In this document: piece by piece, positions 8,563-18,195 of the stretch | Layout of the letters: every line of letters starts with the position of its first letter | How positions within the stretch are numbered: the stretch's first letter is position 1 | DNA from: Janthinobacterium lividum | Lineage (GTDB): Bacteria; Pseudomonadota; Gammaproteobacteria; Burkholderiales; Burkholderiaceae_D | Reading direction: 5' to 3' | DNA length: 64,000 bases | NCBI RefSeq assembly: GCF_034424625.1 | Contig: NZ_CP139976.1 | Location: 4,154,001-4,218,000, forward strand | Notes under the pieces: generated by a model | What the model was told of the DNA's origin: nothing | Database searches by the model: none | What the model saw: only the letters and a program-made list of their open reading frames with translations | Program-made: the position numbers and the translations under genes

Positions 8563-10287
8563 ATGGATAAATTCACCGTACGCACCCAGCTCACTCTGGC
8601 TTTCGGCCTGCTGGTCTTTTTCCTCATCGGCATCTCGGTCTTGTCCGTGCGCAGTTTTTCCACCTTCAACACCGGCTTTGACCAGTATGTCAACGGCATC
8701 ACGGCCCGCGCCAATACGGCGCACCGCGTGCGTGACGCGATCGACATGCGTGCCGTGGCGGCCAGGAACCTGGTACTCGTCACCAAGCCGGAAGACCTGG
8801 AAATCGAACGCAGACAGGTCTTGCAAGCGCACGCCGATGTCGTCAAGAACATGCAGCTGCTGCTGCAGCTGGCACAGCAGCCGGAGGTATCGGACGAGGT
8901 GCGCGCCATCATCAACAAGATCGACAGCATCGAAAAACGCTATGCTCCCGTGGCCCTAGGCATCGTGGACCTGGCGCTGCAAAAGAAAACCGAACAAGCC
9001 ATCGTCAAGATGAACGAGGAATGCCGCCCGCTGCTGGCCGCCCTCGTCGCCGCCAGCAATGAATATTTCGCCCTGACGGACCAGCGCTCCGCCGTCATCC
9101 TGCAGGAAGACAACGAACGCTACATTCTCAACAGGAATATCCTGATCGGCGCCAGCTTGCTCTCCATCGTGCTGGCGGCCCTGGCGGGTTGGCTCATCAC
9201 GCGTCACCTGCTCAAGGCGCTGGGCGCCGAACCGAAACAGCTGTGCGACGCCGTCAGCCTGCTTGCCGCCGGCGACCTGACAGGAAAACTCAGCGTCGCT
9301 CCGAACGATAGCGTCAGCGTGCTGTCGGCGCTGCAGCGCATGCAGGTGTCGCTGACTTCGGTAGTCTCGTCCGTGCGCCAGGATTCCGATACGGTAGCCC
9401 TTGCCGCCGCGGAAATTTCCACTGGCAATAGCGACCTGTCGCTGCGCACGGAACAGCAAGCCAGTTCACTGGAAGAAACCGCTTCCTCGATGGAAGAACT
9501 CACCAGCACCGTGCGCAAGAATGCAGAAAATGCCCGCGAAGCCAATGTGCTGGCCACGACCGCATCGGACGTCGCCAGCAAGGGCGGCGCCGTGGTGGGG
9601 CAAGTGATGGGCACCATGGACCTGATCAGCGAATCGTCGCGCAAGATTGTCGACATCATCAGCGTCATTGACGGCATCGCCTTCCAGACCAATATCCTGG
9701 CCCTGAATGCCGCCGTGGAAGCGGCGCGTGCCGGCGAACAGGGCCGCGGCTTCGCCGTCGTGGCCACCGAAGTGCGGGGCCTGGCCCAGCGCAGCGCCAG
9801 CGCGGCCAAGGAAATCAAGACGCTGATCGACGATTCCGTGAGCCGCGTCGATGCGGGCGCCAGGCTGGCGGCGCAAGCGGGTACGACGATGTCCGAGGTG
9901 GTCGCCAGTGTCGCCCGCGTCAGCAACATCATCGCTGACATCACGATGGCCAGCCAGGAACAGTCCAACGGCATCGAGCAGATCAATCAGGCGGTGGCCC
10001 AGATGGATAACGTCACGCAACAAAACGCGTCGCTGGTGGAAGAAGCGGCGGCGGCGGCCGAATCCCTGCGCGACCAGGCCAGCCACCTGGTGCAGACGGT
10101 GAGCATCTTCAAGACGCACGAAGGCCATGTGGCGGCGCCCACGCCAGCACCGGCGCGCGCCAGCCGCAAGCCGCTGCGCCTGGTCCCGGCCCCGGCCGGC
10201 AGCACCATCAAGCGCCAGGCAGCGCCGGCAAAACATCGTGCGGCGCAAGCGGAAACCGTGACGGCCGGCGATTGGGAAGAGTTTTAA
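8563..10287 (+). CDS. Methyl-accepting chemotaxis protein
   Basis: 574-residue transmembrane chemoreceptor signalling to CheA/CheW. TM1 at about residues 10-30; a periplasmic four-helix-bundle type ligand domain to about 185; TM2 at about 190-212 ([20 protein letters not shown]); HAMP; then the cytoplasmic signalling hairpin with the invariant tip ([20 protein letters not shown]) near residue 370. The C-terminus is Ala/Pro-rich and ends GDWEEF, which resembles the CheR/CheB-tethering pentapeptide of the NWETF type. Ligand unknown. The ATG follows a strong GGGAGAGA site. Confidence 0.93.
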   Translation: MDKFTVRTQLTLAFGLLVFFLIGISVLSVRSFSTFNTGFDQYVNGITARANTAHRVRDAIDMRAVAARNLVLVTKPEDLEIERRQVLQAHADVVKNMQLLLQLAQQPEVSDEVRAIINKIDSIEKRYAPVALGIVDLALQKKTEQAIVKMNEECRPLLAALVAASNEYFALTDQRSAVILQEDNERYILNRNILIGASLLSIVLAALAGWLITRHLLKALGAEPKQLCDAVSLLAAGDLTGKLSVAPNDSVSVLSALQRMQVSLTSVVSSVRQDSDTVALAAAEISTGNSDLSLRTEQQASSLEETASSMEELTSTVRKNAENAREANVLATTASDVASKGGAVVGQVMGTMDLISESSRKIVDIISVIDGIAFQTNILALNAAVEAARAGEQGRGFAVVATEVRGLAQRSASAAKEIKTLIDDSVSRVDAGARLAAQAGTTMSEVVASVARVSNIIADITMASQEQSNGIEQINQAVAQMDNVTQQNASLVEEAAAAAESLRDQASHLVQTVSIFKTHEGHVAAPTPAPARASRKPLRLVPAPAGSTIKRQAAPAKHRAAQAETVTAGDWEEF

Positions 10288-10725
10288 GCGTTAAACAGAT
10301 AGGGGCATGCCGCCACGCATGCCCCCGTGACGCGCGCAGGAGATAGCCGCCACCGGCACCGTCCCCTGTCGCGCAGCAACAACACGCCCTTGCCGAAAAA
10401 ATCCGCGGCAGTTGTTGTATTTCCACTGTCCGGACATGGGCAGCACGGCAAAAGCCATCCCTCTTTTTGCGCTCCCGCAGGAAACCCCATCCCCATGCCA
10501 GGCCACTTTTGCGCTCGCGCAAGCCTGGCGGCACTCCACTATGCACCCGCCAGATATTGACGACAAATACGATTTTATTCGTGTATTCAGTCGAAACGGA
10601 TATGAATAGCCATCGCTGGAAAATGGCATGAATACCAAAACTTTCCGTGCTAGCATGATTTTTCGTCCAGCTGGCCAGCGCCAGCTTGCAGCGCCCCAAC
10701 AACCTTCACCGACAGGAGCCGTTTC
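10288..10725. other. Intergenic region with stem-loop, upstream of TonB receptor
   Basis: 438 bases. A perfect stem-loop, GGGGCATGC / GCATGCCCC with a 6-base loop, lies at 10302-10325 just after the chemoreceptor stop; no T-run follows, so it is at best a Rho-type or processing signal. The 3' end of the region (about 10560-10680) is AT-richer and probably holds the receptor-gene promoter. I see no convincing Fur box. Overlapping open frames on the minus strand lack family features. Confidence 0.4.
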
Positions 10726-13032
10726 ATGATGACACCGCATGCCAGCACACGCGCCAGCACAATACGCCACACCCTGATTGCCCTAGCTATCACTGCCGCC
10801 TTCCCCCTGCAGGCGATGGCGCAGGCACAGGACAGCATCCCGGCGCCAGCCGCCGACGCGCCTGCGGCTCCGGCGGCACAGGCCGGCCCTGGCCAGCTGG
10901 AAACGGTGATCGTGACGGCGCAGCGGCGCGCGGAAAACATCAAGGACGTGCCCATGTCCATCGCCACCCTGAAAGGCGACAAGCTCGACACCCTGACAGC
11001 CGGCGGCGCCGACATCCGCTTCCTCAACAGCCGATCGCCCAGCGTGTCCGTCGAATCGGATTACGGCCGCACCTTTCCCCGCTTCTACATTCGCGGCCTG
11101 GGCAATACCGACTTCGACCTGAATGCCTCGCAGCCCGTGGGCCTGGTGATGGATGACGTGGTGCAGGAAAACGCCATGCTGAAAGGTTTTCCCGTGTTTG
11201 ACGTCGACCAGGTCGAAGTGTTGCGCGGCCCGCAAGGCACCTTGTTCGGCCGCAACTCGCCGGCCGGCGTGATCAAGTTCGATTCCGCCAAGCCCGTCTT
11301 CAAGACCGAGGGCTACCTGAGCGGCGGCTTCGGCAAAGATGGCATGAAGAACCTGGAAGGCGCCTTCAACGTGCCGGTCAGCGACACGGTGGCCCTGCGC
11401 TTTTCCGGCCAGACGCAGCGCCGCGACGATCGCGTGCACAACCCGCGCCCGACCGGCACGCGCGACTTCGAAGGCTATGAAGACAGCGCAGGCCGCCTGC
11501 AGGTACTGGTCAAGCCCACGCGCGACTTCAGCGCCCTGTTCAACGTGCACGCGCGCAACCTCGACGGCACGGCCACGCTGTTCCGCGCCAATATCCTCAA
11601 GCAAGGCACCAATGACCTGGTCGACGGCTTTGATTACGATAACTACCCGACCGACGGCATCAACCGCCAGCACCTGAAAACCAAGGGCGGCAGCATGCGC
11701 CTGAAATGGGACTTGCCCGGCGTCACCCTGCATTCGATCACCGGCTACGAAAAACTCGATTTCTTCAGCCGCGCCGACGTCGACGGCGGCTATGGCGCCG
11801 TGTATGCCCCGCCGATGGGCCCGGGCTTCATCCCCTTCGTCGTGGAAACGGCCGACGTGATCCCCAACCACAAGCAGATTTCGCAGGAATTCCGCGCCGA
11901 ATCGTCTGCCCGCGGCCCGCTGCAATGGATAGCCGGCTTGTTCTACTTCAAGGAAGATATCCAGATCGACAGCATCAGCTTTGACAGCCTGGCGCCCGGC
12001 AATCCGCAAAACAGTGCCTACGCCACGCAAAACCAGAGTTCGAAGTCGTACGCGGCCTTCGGCTCGCTCAACTACACGGTCTCGGACGCCCTGAAACTGC
12101 GCGCCGGCCTGCGCTACACGACCGACAAGAAGGATTTCTCCGCCAAGCGGGTGGAAGCGACCACGGCCGGCCCCTTCAACCTGAACGACACCTCGCACAA
12201 CATCAGCTGGGACGTGAGCGGCACCTATGTGCTGACGCCGGAAACCAATGCCTACGCGCGCATCGCCACCGGCTACCGCGCGCCGTCAATGCAGGGACGC
12301 CTGAACGGCCTGGCCGACCGCCCCTCGTTTGCCGGCGCCGAGAAAGCGCTGTCCGTCGAGGCCGGCATCAAGCAGGACCTGTTCGACAAGCGCGCGCGCC
12401 TGAGCGTGGCCGTGTTCCAGTATCGTGTAAAAGACAAGCAGCTGACGGCCGGCAGTGGCGCCGTCAACATGAACCAGCTGATCAATGCCGACAAGGCCAC
12501 GGGCAGTGGCGTGGAACTCGATTTCCAGGCGAACCTCAGCGACTCGCTCAGCATGACCCTGGGCGGCAGCTATAACCACACCGAAATCCAGGACAAGAAG
12601 CTGTTCGTGCAAAGCTGCGGCAACGCGCAAAACAACCCGGCCAGCGGCTGTACCGTCACCGACCCGCTGGGCCCGTTCAAAGGCACGGCCTACATCGACG
12701 GCAACCCGCTGCCGCGCGCGCCGGAATGGCAAACCAACTTCACCCTGAAATACAGCATTCCCCTCGCCAATGGCGAGTTCTACGCCTACACGGACTGGGC
12801 CTACCGCACCAGCTACAATTTCTTCCTGTATGAAGCGAAGGAATACAAGGCCAAGGAACTGCTCGAAGGCGGCTTGCGCGTCGGCTACAAATGGGATCGC
12901 TATGAACTGTCCGCGTACGGGCGCAACATCACCAACCAGATCCAGTCGCTGGGCGCCATCGATTTCGACAACCTGACGGGTATCATCAACGAACCACGCA
13001 CATATGGGGTGCAGTTCAAGGCGACGTTCTGA
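10726..13032 (+). CDS. TonB-dependent outer-membrane receptor
   Basis: 768 residues. Signal peptide about 1-33 (IALAITAAFPLQAMAQA), a Pro/Ala linker, and a TonB box in LETVIVTAQRR near residue 60. A plug domain follows, with FYIRGLGNTDFDLN near 120 and VEVLRGPQGTLFGRNSPAG near 165, then a 22-strand type barrel ending in the expected terminal Phe (YGVQFKATF). It imports an unidentified substrate (iron chelate, polysaccharide product or similar). ACAGGAGCC precedes the start. Apparently a single gene with its own terminator. Confidence 0.92.
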   Translation: MMTPHASTRASTIRHTLIALAITAAFPLQAMAQAQDSIPAPAADAPAAPAAQAGPGQLETVIVTAQRRAENIKDVPMSIATLKGDKLDTLTAGGADIRFLNSRSPSVSVESDYGRTFPRFYIRGLGNTDFDLNASQPVGLVMDDVVQENAMLKGFPVFDVDQVEVLRGPQGTLFGRNSPAGVIKFDSAKPVFKTEGYLSGGFGKDGMKNLEGAFNVPVSDTVALRFSGQTQRRDDRVHNPRPTGTRDFEGYEDSAGRLQVLVKPTRDFSALFNVHARNLDGTATLFRANILKQGTNDLVDGFDYDNYPTDGINRQHLKTKGGSMRLKWDLPGVTLHSITGYEKLDFFSRADVDGGYGAVYAPPMGPGFIPFVVETADVIPNHKQISQEFRAESSARGPLQWIAGLFYFKEDIQIDSISFDSLAPGNPQNSAYATQNQSSKSYAAFGSLNYTVSDALKLRAGLRYTTDKKDFSAKRVEATTAGPFNLNDTSHNISWDVSGTYVLTPETNAYARIATGYRAPSMQGRLNGLADRPSFAGAEKALSVEAGIKQDLFDKRARLSVAVFQYRVKDKQLTAGSGAVNMNQLINADKATGSGVELDFQANLSDSLSMTLGGSYNHTEIQDKKLFVQSCGNAQNNPASGCTVTDPLGPFKGTAYIDGNPLPRAPEWQTNFTLKYSIPLANGEFYAYTDWAYRTSYNFFLYEAKEYKAKELLEGGLRVGYKWDRYELSAYGRNITNQIQSLGAIDFDNLTGIINEPRTYGVQFKATF

Positions 13033-13076
13033 TTTTTATTGCTGGCGGCAACGCCAAAGCATGTCGGTGGGAGCAG

Positions 13077-13105
13077 CCGTCCGGTGAAAACCGGGCGGTT
13101 TTTTT
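13077..13105 (+). terminator. Rho-independent terminator of the TonB receptor gene
   Basis: Stem CCGTCCGGT / ACCGGGCGG (one T-G pair) with a short GAAA loop, followed by a run of seven T on the plus strand, 45 bases after the receptor stop codon. Confidence 0.85.
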
Positions 13106-13230
13106 ATGCGCTCTCGCGTGCGCCTGCATTTACGCGCATGCGTCCGTAGAAAGCCTGTGCGCATGAGATGAACCACAGGCGCTCTCCTCGATGGCCTGTA
13201 CAAGCGGGCTGCCATCTGGTCTCTGCATAT

Positions 13231-13263
13231 AAAGAAAAGCGGCCAAGGGCTTAGCTTGGCCGC
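13231..13263 (-). terminator. Terminator of the small minus-strand gene
   Basis: Perfect 9-base stem GCGGCCAAG / CTTGGCCGC with a 7-base loop; on the minus strand it is followed by TTTTCTTTAT. Lies 17 bases after the stop of the 71-residue gene. Confidence 0.75.
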
Positions 13264-13279
13264 TCTATGTGGCTGAGGG

Positions 13280-13495
13280 CTAGAGGGTCAAAAAGGTCTG
13301 GACCGGTGATGGGCTGTTCAACAAACCGGTCACAGCTTTTTGGTACAAGGCTTCGAATTGCTCCAAAACGGTGGGATTGTAAATTTCTTCACTCTCTCTG
13401 ACGCTTTCAAGCCATGCGATGTCTTTTTCTGTAATACCCACGTTTCTCATCCATTGCAAGGAATTTAATTTTGTAGGTTGAGCAGTTACGGTCAT
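13280..13495 (-). CDS. Hypothetical small protein
   Basis: 71 residues, begins MTVTAQPTKLNSLQWMRNVG, soluble and mildly acidic, no membrane segment. A real gene is supported by an AGGAG site 7 bases before the ATG and a good terminator after the stop. Family unknown. It sits where composition drops at the left edge of the conjugative element and could belong to either side. Confidence 0.55.
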   Translation of the reverse strand: MTVTAQPTKLNSLQWMRNVGITEKDIAWLESVRESEEIYNPTVLEQFEALYQKAVTGLLNSPSPVQTFLTL

Positions 13496-13989
13496 CTAGA
13501 TCTCCTGAAAAGGTAACGGACAAGACTGTCCCCCATGAATACGCTATCAACATCCGCATGGGAGACAGCCCTGTCCAAATCTAGAATTCTTGAATATACA
13601 ACAGGTATTGCCGGCAAAAAAATCTTGCGGTCAATTTTATTTCATGCTCGCCTTAGAAAATACGTTCGTAGCAAGCAATCTTCAATTCTTTCAGCCACAG
13701 ACAATCAGATAGCATCCAAGGATAACTAACCATTGCACCAGGTTTCCGTCACGATAAGAATGAAATTTTTTCCGCGTAGGCGATTAAATAAACTGATCAC
13801 TTGAATATGCCAGTAGCAAGCTCAAGGAATTGATTTGATGTCGAAATAATATGATCAATGCCGTTTGACGGCATTCGGATAATAACATAAAGTGACATAA
13901 AACGTTTCTCAAAAGAAATTCTCTGTGCAAATATTATTCATTATGCCCTTCGTCTTGCGCCGAGACTGGAATGTGTACACAATATCCTT
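13496..13989. other. AT-rich intergenic region at the left edge of the element
   Basis: 494 bases, AT-rich. A 64-codon plus-strand frame at 13535-13729 exists but has no clear ribosome site or family pattern. The stretch 13780-13980 has short AT-rich repeats (ATGATCAATGCCG / TTGACGGCATTCGG) without a clear iteron series. It may contain the divergent promoters of its neighbours and the element's left junction. Confidence 0.4.
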
Positions 13990-14628
13990 GTGCCTGCCAC
14001 AGTGAGTATTCTGCCAACTGTTCAATTTATATCCAATACCAACATGACTTCTCCTGAATTTGCTGATGACTCCTTGGAAATATCCGTATCTGTGCTTGTC
14101 AACACCTCAATCACGGAAGATGGTTTTGTCTTGAAAAATGTTGACAGGATTGAACGCATTCGAACCCGGATGGATAGCCGCATGACCGTGAGCCTGTACT
14201 CCTGGCAGGCAAGCCGTGAAATCAGGCGTGACTTTAATTTATTAAGCTGCAAAATATTTACCCGCGGCCAGGATAAGCGCTTTCTGGCGCAGGTACGGGA
14301 ACTGCTGCTTGAGATGGTCACTGAAGGAGAGTTTCTGAAAGCAGATGCCTTGCCATTTTTTGATGGCGCCCTTCCCGAGCCAATGCACTTCCCATTACGT
14401 ATCGTTTGCCCTGAAGCAGGCTTGTTATTACGTGCGTTCCAGGATGCCGACAAGCCAATCGCTTATCTAAACCTGGCTGCCAGTTCAGGCAAGCTTGACA
14501 GAATAGCGGCCAATGACATGGCCTTTCCTTTCCTGGCGGCTTATCGTAACTTGAAAATGTTCTTGCTAGGCATTAATACCTCAAAGGAGACTGCCCAGGC
14601 CTTGGGCGAGCAGGCGGGTATCTCCTAA
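13990..14628 (+). CDS. Possible PFL_4669/AcaB-family element protein
   Basis: 212 residues from a GTG; an ATG at 14044 would give 194. Not recognised with certainty. The pattern MTVSLYSWQASREI in the first half, and MHFPLRIVCPEAGLLLRAF followed by a helical tail with DRIAAN and LAAYRNLKMFLLG, resembles the PFL_4669/AcaB family of integrative elements and IncC plasmids (LHTRQA..., VPLxFxxPxxYLxAYLLxDFD...). In IncC plasmids AcaB takes part in control of the AcaCD activators, which would fit the FlhDC-like genes at the other end. This is resemblance from memory only. Confidence 0.45.
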   Translation: MPATVSILPTVQFISNTNMTSPEFADDSLEISVSVLVNTSITEDGFVLKNVDRIERIRTRMDSRMTVSLYSWQASREIRRDFNLLSCKIFTRGQDKRFLAQVRELLLEMVTEGEFLKADALPFFDGALPEPMHFPLRIVCPEAGLLLRAFQDADKPIAYLNLAASSGKLDRIAANDMAFPFLAAYRNLKMFLLGINTSKETAQALGEQAGIS

Positions 14629-14762
14629 AGGATCGGCACATGGCGACAACGGCCGCATGCATGGCACACCGTGTGTGTACTGTAATTACGCCACATTGTT
14701 GATTTTACTAGTGAATAATGCGCTCTCCGACATTTCCAGGTTCCGAATATTGCGCTGACAAA

Positions 14763-15350
14763 CTAACCTCGCCAATATCTTATACGGCCGCGGTCCAGAT
14801 GTGTAAACCGCTTTCCTGGATAAAAGCCAACTCCTCCGCCCGCCAAATATAGCCCAAAGCGGGCGATCGCTTCGGGACTGACTCCCTGTATCCGCAAGTC
14901 GAGTGCCTGCGCTCTGGTATGCAGGCTATTGCGTACTCCTCCTTCCGAGGCATTGGTGCGAGGGTCCCGGTAGCCGGACGTGATAATTAATGGCCGGTCC
15001 ACACCGAAACTACGAATCCATCCGTAGACGCCCCGCGCAATATCCAGCGTGACCAAATCAAACTGCACAGCTCTGTTGACGTGGATGTCCCGCAACAGCT
15101 GGCATATTGCGATATACCCTTCAGGCACAATTTTTCCGTCTGCCCAATACACAGCGCGCACCTCTTCCCCGGAATCCGGACGCCGCAGCCACAATTCCCG
15201 CGGCAGGTCCCAAAAGCCAGCCTGCTGGGCTAATGCCGGCGTTGCTATCGATGCAACGGCGCCGGCTGCGGCAAGCAGCAATCTGCGCCGGCCAGGCTGC
15301 ACGATGCAATCGATCCCGTCCGGGGGTGGAAGGATTATCGTATCCGGCAT
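14763..15350 (-). CDS. YcbK/DUF882-type M15A peptidase, Tat-exported
   Basis: 195 residues. A twin-arginine type export signal, GRRRLLLAAAGAVASIATPA, spans about residues 20-42, preceded by a short extension. The C-terminal domain carries the zinc-ligand pattern of DUF882/peptidase M15A: His and Asp in NSLHTRAQALDLR, and the last His in FTHLDRG. Such proteins cut or remodel peptidoglycan cross-links in the periplasm, a plausible role in building the secretion channel. The start overlaps the end of the RNase III gene by 16 bases, so they form an operon. Confidence 0.8.
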   Translation of the reverse strand: MPDTIILPPPDGIDCIVQPGRRRLLLAAAGAVASIATPALAQQAGFWDLPRELWLRRPDSGEEVRAVYWADGKIVPEGYIAICQLLRDIHVNRAVQFDLVTLDIARGVYGWIRSFGVDRPLIITSGYRDPRTNASEGGVRNSLHTRAQALDLRIQGVSPEAIARFGLYLAGGGVGFYPGKRFTHLDRGRIRYWRG

Positions 15351-15991
15351 TTTTGCAGCGCTTCCGCGGCGGCTTTACCTTCAGCCATTTTACGGCTTGC
15401 TCCGACGCCGGAGGTGGTAATGCCGAGTTTCTGGATTGTGCAGGTGACCTCAATTCTTTGCTCAACGGAGTCCTTCGACTCGCGCAAAATAGCGTATTTT
15501 GGAAGTGCGATCCCATTTCCCTGCAGGTGTTCCTGCAGCGCGGTTTTAGGATCCTTGTCTAGATTGATCGCACCGCTGACAAGCAGCGCCTGCAGGTGGT
15601 GCCGGATCACTTTTCTTGTCGCATTAAAACCCTGGTCTATATAAGCGGCGCCAATGAGCGCCTCTACCGCGTCAGCAAGCATCGACGGGCCAGTTTGCGT
15701 GCGGCTGTCGCTATGTTCCACACGAAGATAGGTGGCCACGTCAATGCGCTTGGCGATCTGCGCCAGGCTGTCCTGACGCACCAGGGCAGCCCGGATGCGC
15801 GACATATTTCCTTCAGTCATACGGGGAAATTGTTCGAATAGCCAAAGTGCGGTTTCGCAATTAAGCAAAGCGTCGCCGATAAACTCCAGGCGTTCATTGT
15901 TCATGGGGCCGCAACTGCGGTGACTCAGCGCCTGCTGAAGTAAATCCTGATTCACGAATACATGACCAAATCTGTTTTGAAGCTCGACCAC
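15335..15991 (-). CDS. rnc: Ribonuclease III encoded on the element
   Basis: Double-stranded-RNA endonuclease. The signature NERLEFIGDALLNCE with catalytic Glu/Asp, a second acidic motif in LADAVEALIGAAYIDQGF, and a C-terminal dsRNA-binding domain (DPKTALQEHLQGNG ... GVGASRKMAEGKAAAEAL) are all intact. From the GTG at 15991 the protein is 218 residues, the usual family length, with an AGGGGG site just upstream. The frame is open to an ATG at 16093, which would add 34 mostly hydrophobic residues not typical of the family. The host surely has its own rnc, so this is an extra copy; its RNA target may be element transcripts or antisense RNAs (inference). Confidence 0.85.
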   Translation of the reverse strand: MVELQNRFGHVFVNQDLLQQALSHRSCGPMNNERLEFIGDALLNCETALWLFEQFPRMTEGNMSRIRAALVRQDSLAQIAKRIDVATYLRVEHSDSRTQTGPSMLADAVEALIGAAYIDQGFNATRKVIRHHLQALLVSGAINLDKDPKTALQEHLQGNGIALPKYAILRESKDSVEQRIEVTCTIQKLGITTSGVGASRKMAEGKAAAEALQKCRIR

Positions 15992-16174
15992 ATCACCCCC
16001 TAAGTATTGCTTCAGGATAACAATGATCAATTCCAGGCCACAGCAGAAAAGGCGTGCAATTCCGTTAAGAATCGTCTTTAAATCCTCGTGCATTTCCGTA
16101 CGTTCAGCCAGACGGCGCTTGATACAGTGTGTGCCTTAACTGCCTCCAGGCGGCATGCCCGATGCCGCAATCTC

Positions 16175-16876
16175 ATGTCAAGCCACCGTCAAGCATTCGA
16201 AATTTCTCCAGTATCTTCATTTACCGGTGGTGCGCAGATCCCCTTCGAACTTCAGCCGATTGTGAGCATTGCTGAAAATCGCATCGTCGCGTACGAACTT
16301 CTCTTTCGCGGGGACCGCAAAATGCCATGGGTCGACGTGGACAGAGCCGTCCTGCTGCATCTTTCAAGCCAGTGTTTTACTTCCATCGACATCTATGTCA
16401 ACCTGACAAATGAAACCCTGCTGGAGGTATCCTCCGAGGTTTTTTCCCGGGCCACGCAATTGAATTCAGTCGTCTTCGAAGTGAGCGAAACCCTCGGTAG
16501 CGCCACTGATTTTGGCCTCGTGGCTGACAAGGTGAATTTACTGGCACAACGTGGTGTGCGCTTTTCGGTGGATGATTTCGGTAGCGGACAAGATGGTTTA
16601 TTACGCCTGTACTCATTGGATCGAGTCGAATCGGTAAAAATCGACGGTGCATTCCTGGCGCGGAGCATCCGGCGGCCGGATGCAGCCCGGGTGCTGTGCG
16701 CGTTGATCGCGCAATGGAAGCAGAATGGCATTGCCATCATCGCCGAATGCGTGGAAACGGCTGAACTGCTGGCGTTTGCGACCTTGATCGGGGTTGAACG
16801 GGTGCAAGGATGGCATGTCGATACGATGCATCCCCCGATCCAGCTGCCAAGCCTGTGGCCACCATCGTGGACATAG
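16175..16876 (+). CDS. Stand-alone EAL-domain protein
   Basis: 233 residues from the ATG at 16175 (the frame is open from 16088). EAL phosphodiesterases hydrolyse cyclic-di-GMP. The EAL motif is present as YELLFRG; VNLTNETL, VSETLG, VDDFGSG, VKIDG and AECVET follow in the right order, so most metal-binding acids and the catalytic lysine are retained. The usual QGYLF-type end reads QGWHVDT. No GGDEF or sensor domain and no membrane segment: a short cytoplasmic EAL. Activity is plausible but the divergent loops could also make it a c-di-GMP-binding or regulatory protein. Divergent from the RNase III gene. Confidence 0.8.
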   Translation: MSSHRQAFEISPVSSFTGGAQIPFELQPIVSIAENRIVAYELLFRGDRKMPWVDVDRAVLLHLSSQCFTSIDIYVNLTNETLLEVSSEVFSRATQLNSVVFEVSETLGSATDFGLVADKVNLLAQRGVRFSVDDFGSGQDGLLRLYSLDRVESVKIDGAFLARSIRRPDAARVLCALIAQWKQNGIAIIAECVETAELLAFATLIGVERVQGWHVDTMHPPIQLPSLWPPSWT

Positions 16877-17044
16877 ATAGCGTTCTGAATGCTCGCTGAA
16901 GCAAGGCGCAACAAACGATATTACCGCACGCGTGCCCCTGGGTTGAACAACTTCAATTGCCCCCCTCCTGCGCATGCCGCCGCACGGTCTTTGCAGACCA
17001 GTGAGCAAGCACAGGCAAGTGCAATACAAAACCTCCTCGCTTGC

Positions 17045-17488
17045 TCACTGTCCCCGAATCCAGCCGCGAGCGCTCCACTCTTCTATACGCCTGCGGACTT
17101 TGGCGGCATAGAGATCGCGCTTAGCCGGTGTTTCGCTGTGATAGGCGCCAACGGCCGTGTAGTTGTTCCCATGCTTGCTCATTTTCTTCTTCAGCAGCCA
17201 GGCAGCCACGTAAATTGACTTGCACGCATCAAACATGTCGGTCGCGCCGATGCCGTACTTGGCAAGCTCAGGCAGGTGAACGCTATTGATGCCTGTCATG
17301 CCGCGGTCGACCGATCCATTGTTGTTCGACACAATCGTTCTCGGCCTGAAATCGGATTCGACCGACGCAATGCCACGCAGTATCCAAGGATTGACCTGGT
17401 GAAAAAGAGCCGCGTCATCAAAACAGTCCGCTCTTGCAGCTTGAATGGAGCCGGCCAACAGCACGGCAAATGCTAACTTTTTGAGCAT
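17045..17488 (-). CDS. virB1: VirB1/PilT-like lytic transglycosylase
   Basis: 147 residues. Signal peptide about 1-20 (MLKKLAFAVLLAGSIQAARA), then a soluble lytic transglycosylase domain with the catalytic glutamate in IASVESDFRP, the GMTGINSVHLPELAKYG region replacing the usual GLMQIN, and the AYHSETPAKRD C-terminal motif. It would open peptidoglycan for the secretion channel or for the thin pilus (the role of VirB1 or of R64 PilT). Distal to the pil genes on the same strand. The upstream frame is open to 17533; the ATG at 17488 begins the signal peptide. Confidence 0.85.
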   Translation of the reverse strand: MLKKLAFAVLLAGSIQAARADCFDDAALFHQVNPWILRGIASVESDFRPRTIVSNNNGSVDRGMTGINSVHLPELAKYGIGATDMFDACKSIYVAAWLLKKKMSKHGNNYTAVGAYHSETPAKRDLYAAKVRRRIEEWSARGWIRGQ

Positions 17489-18195
17489 TCCAGTTAATTC
17501 CAAAAAAATTAAATCTTTCACAGAAAAACACACGGGCAGTGAATAAAGATGGCCAGCCTAACTCAACGCCATCAAAATCGTCAGAAAAATAGGCCGTTCT
17601 CGATGGATCTCGTACCGGCCATGAAATTCTTTTCAGGCCAGGCCTGCCAATCAGAATGCTTTCCATGTATCTCACCAATCCGAAAGGGCCTGGAGGCTTC
17701 CACGGCACATCAATTCTATGGCCACTGGCTGCTCCTTTTTCTGGCATAAGCCCCTTATTTATGGATTGAATCAAATTAGTGCAATTCCACCTTGGCAAAA
17801 TAAAGAAAATGCGTTAAAGTTTCACTGTCGCAACTGCGGCACGGCAACACCACCCTTGCATACTCCAATCTCCCATATTTCATCAATATTCAATTATTGA
17901 TGAGGCATCCTCAAGTCTCTCCTATTTCTCACAGCCGCACCGCGGCAAGGAAATAGCACATCTCCCTCCACACACTTCATCCATTTACTCTTTTCACCTT
18001 CAGCAATCCGCTTTTCAAAAACTGTTTCTGACGTCATCGCATCTTTCATGGAAGCCTTAAAAACTCCATAAAAGAACTTCGCATGACTTAATTTTCCGCC
18101 ACGACCTTAACTTTCTGCACAAAAACTTGTTTCGACATTTTTCAACAGTTGCATCCACAGCAATTCAATAAACCTTCAAACCAATAGGAAACAAA
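17489..18195. other. Intergenic region upstream of CAP-domain lipoprotein gene
   Basis: 707 bases, AT-rich towards the right, without a convincing gene: the open frames on both strands lack ribosome sites and coding character. The stretch 18050-18190 has several TTTCGACA/TTTCTGAC-like boxes and probably contains the promoter of the downstream lipoprotein gene. No repeat array or RNA gene recognised. Confidence 0.4.

Noticed and set aside
10783..12198. 471-codon minus-strand frame inside the TonB receptor gene
   Set aside because: Shadow of a high-GC receptor gene; no signal, family or ribosome site.
13535..13729. 64-codon plus-strand frame at the left edge
   Set aside because: No ribosome site, no family, AT-rich region; treated as intergenic.
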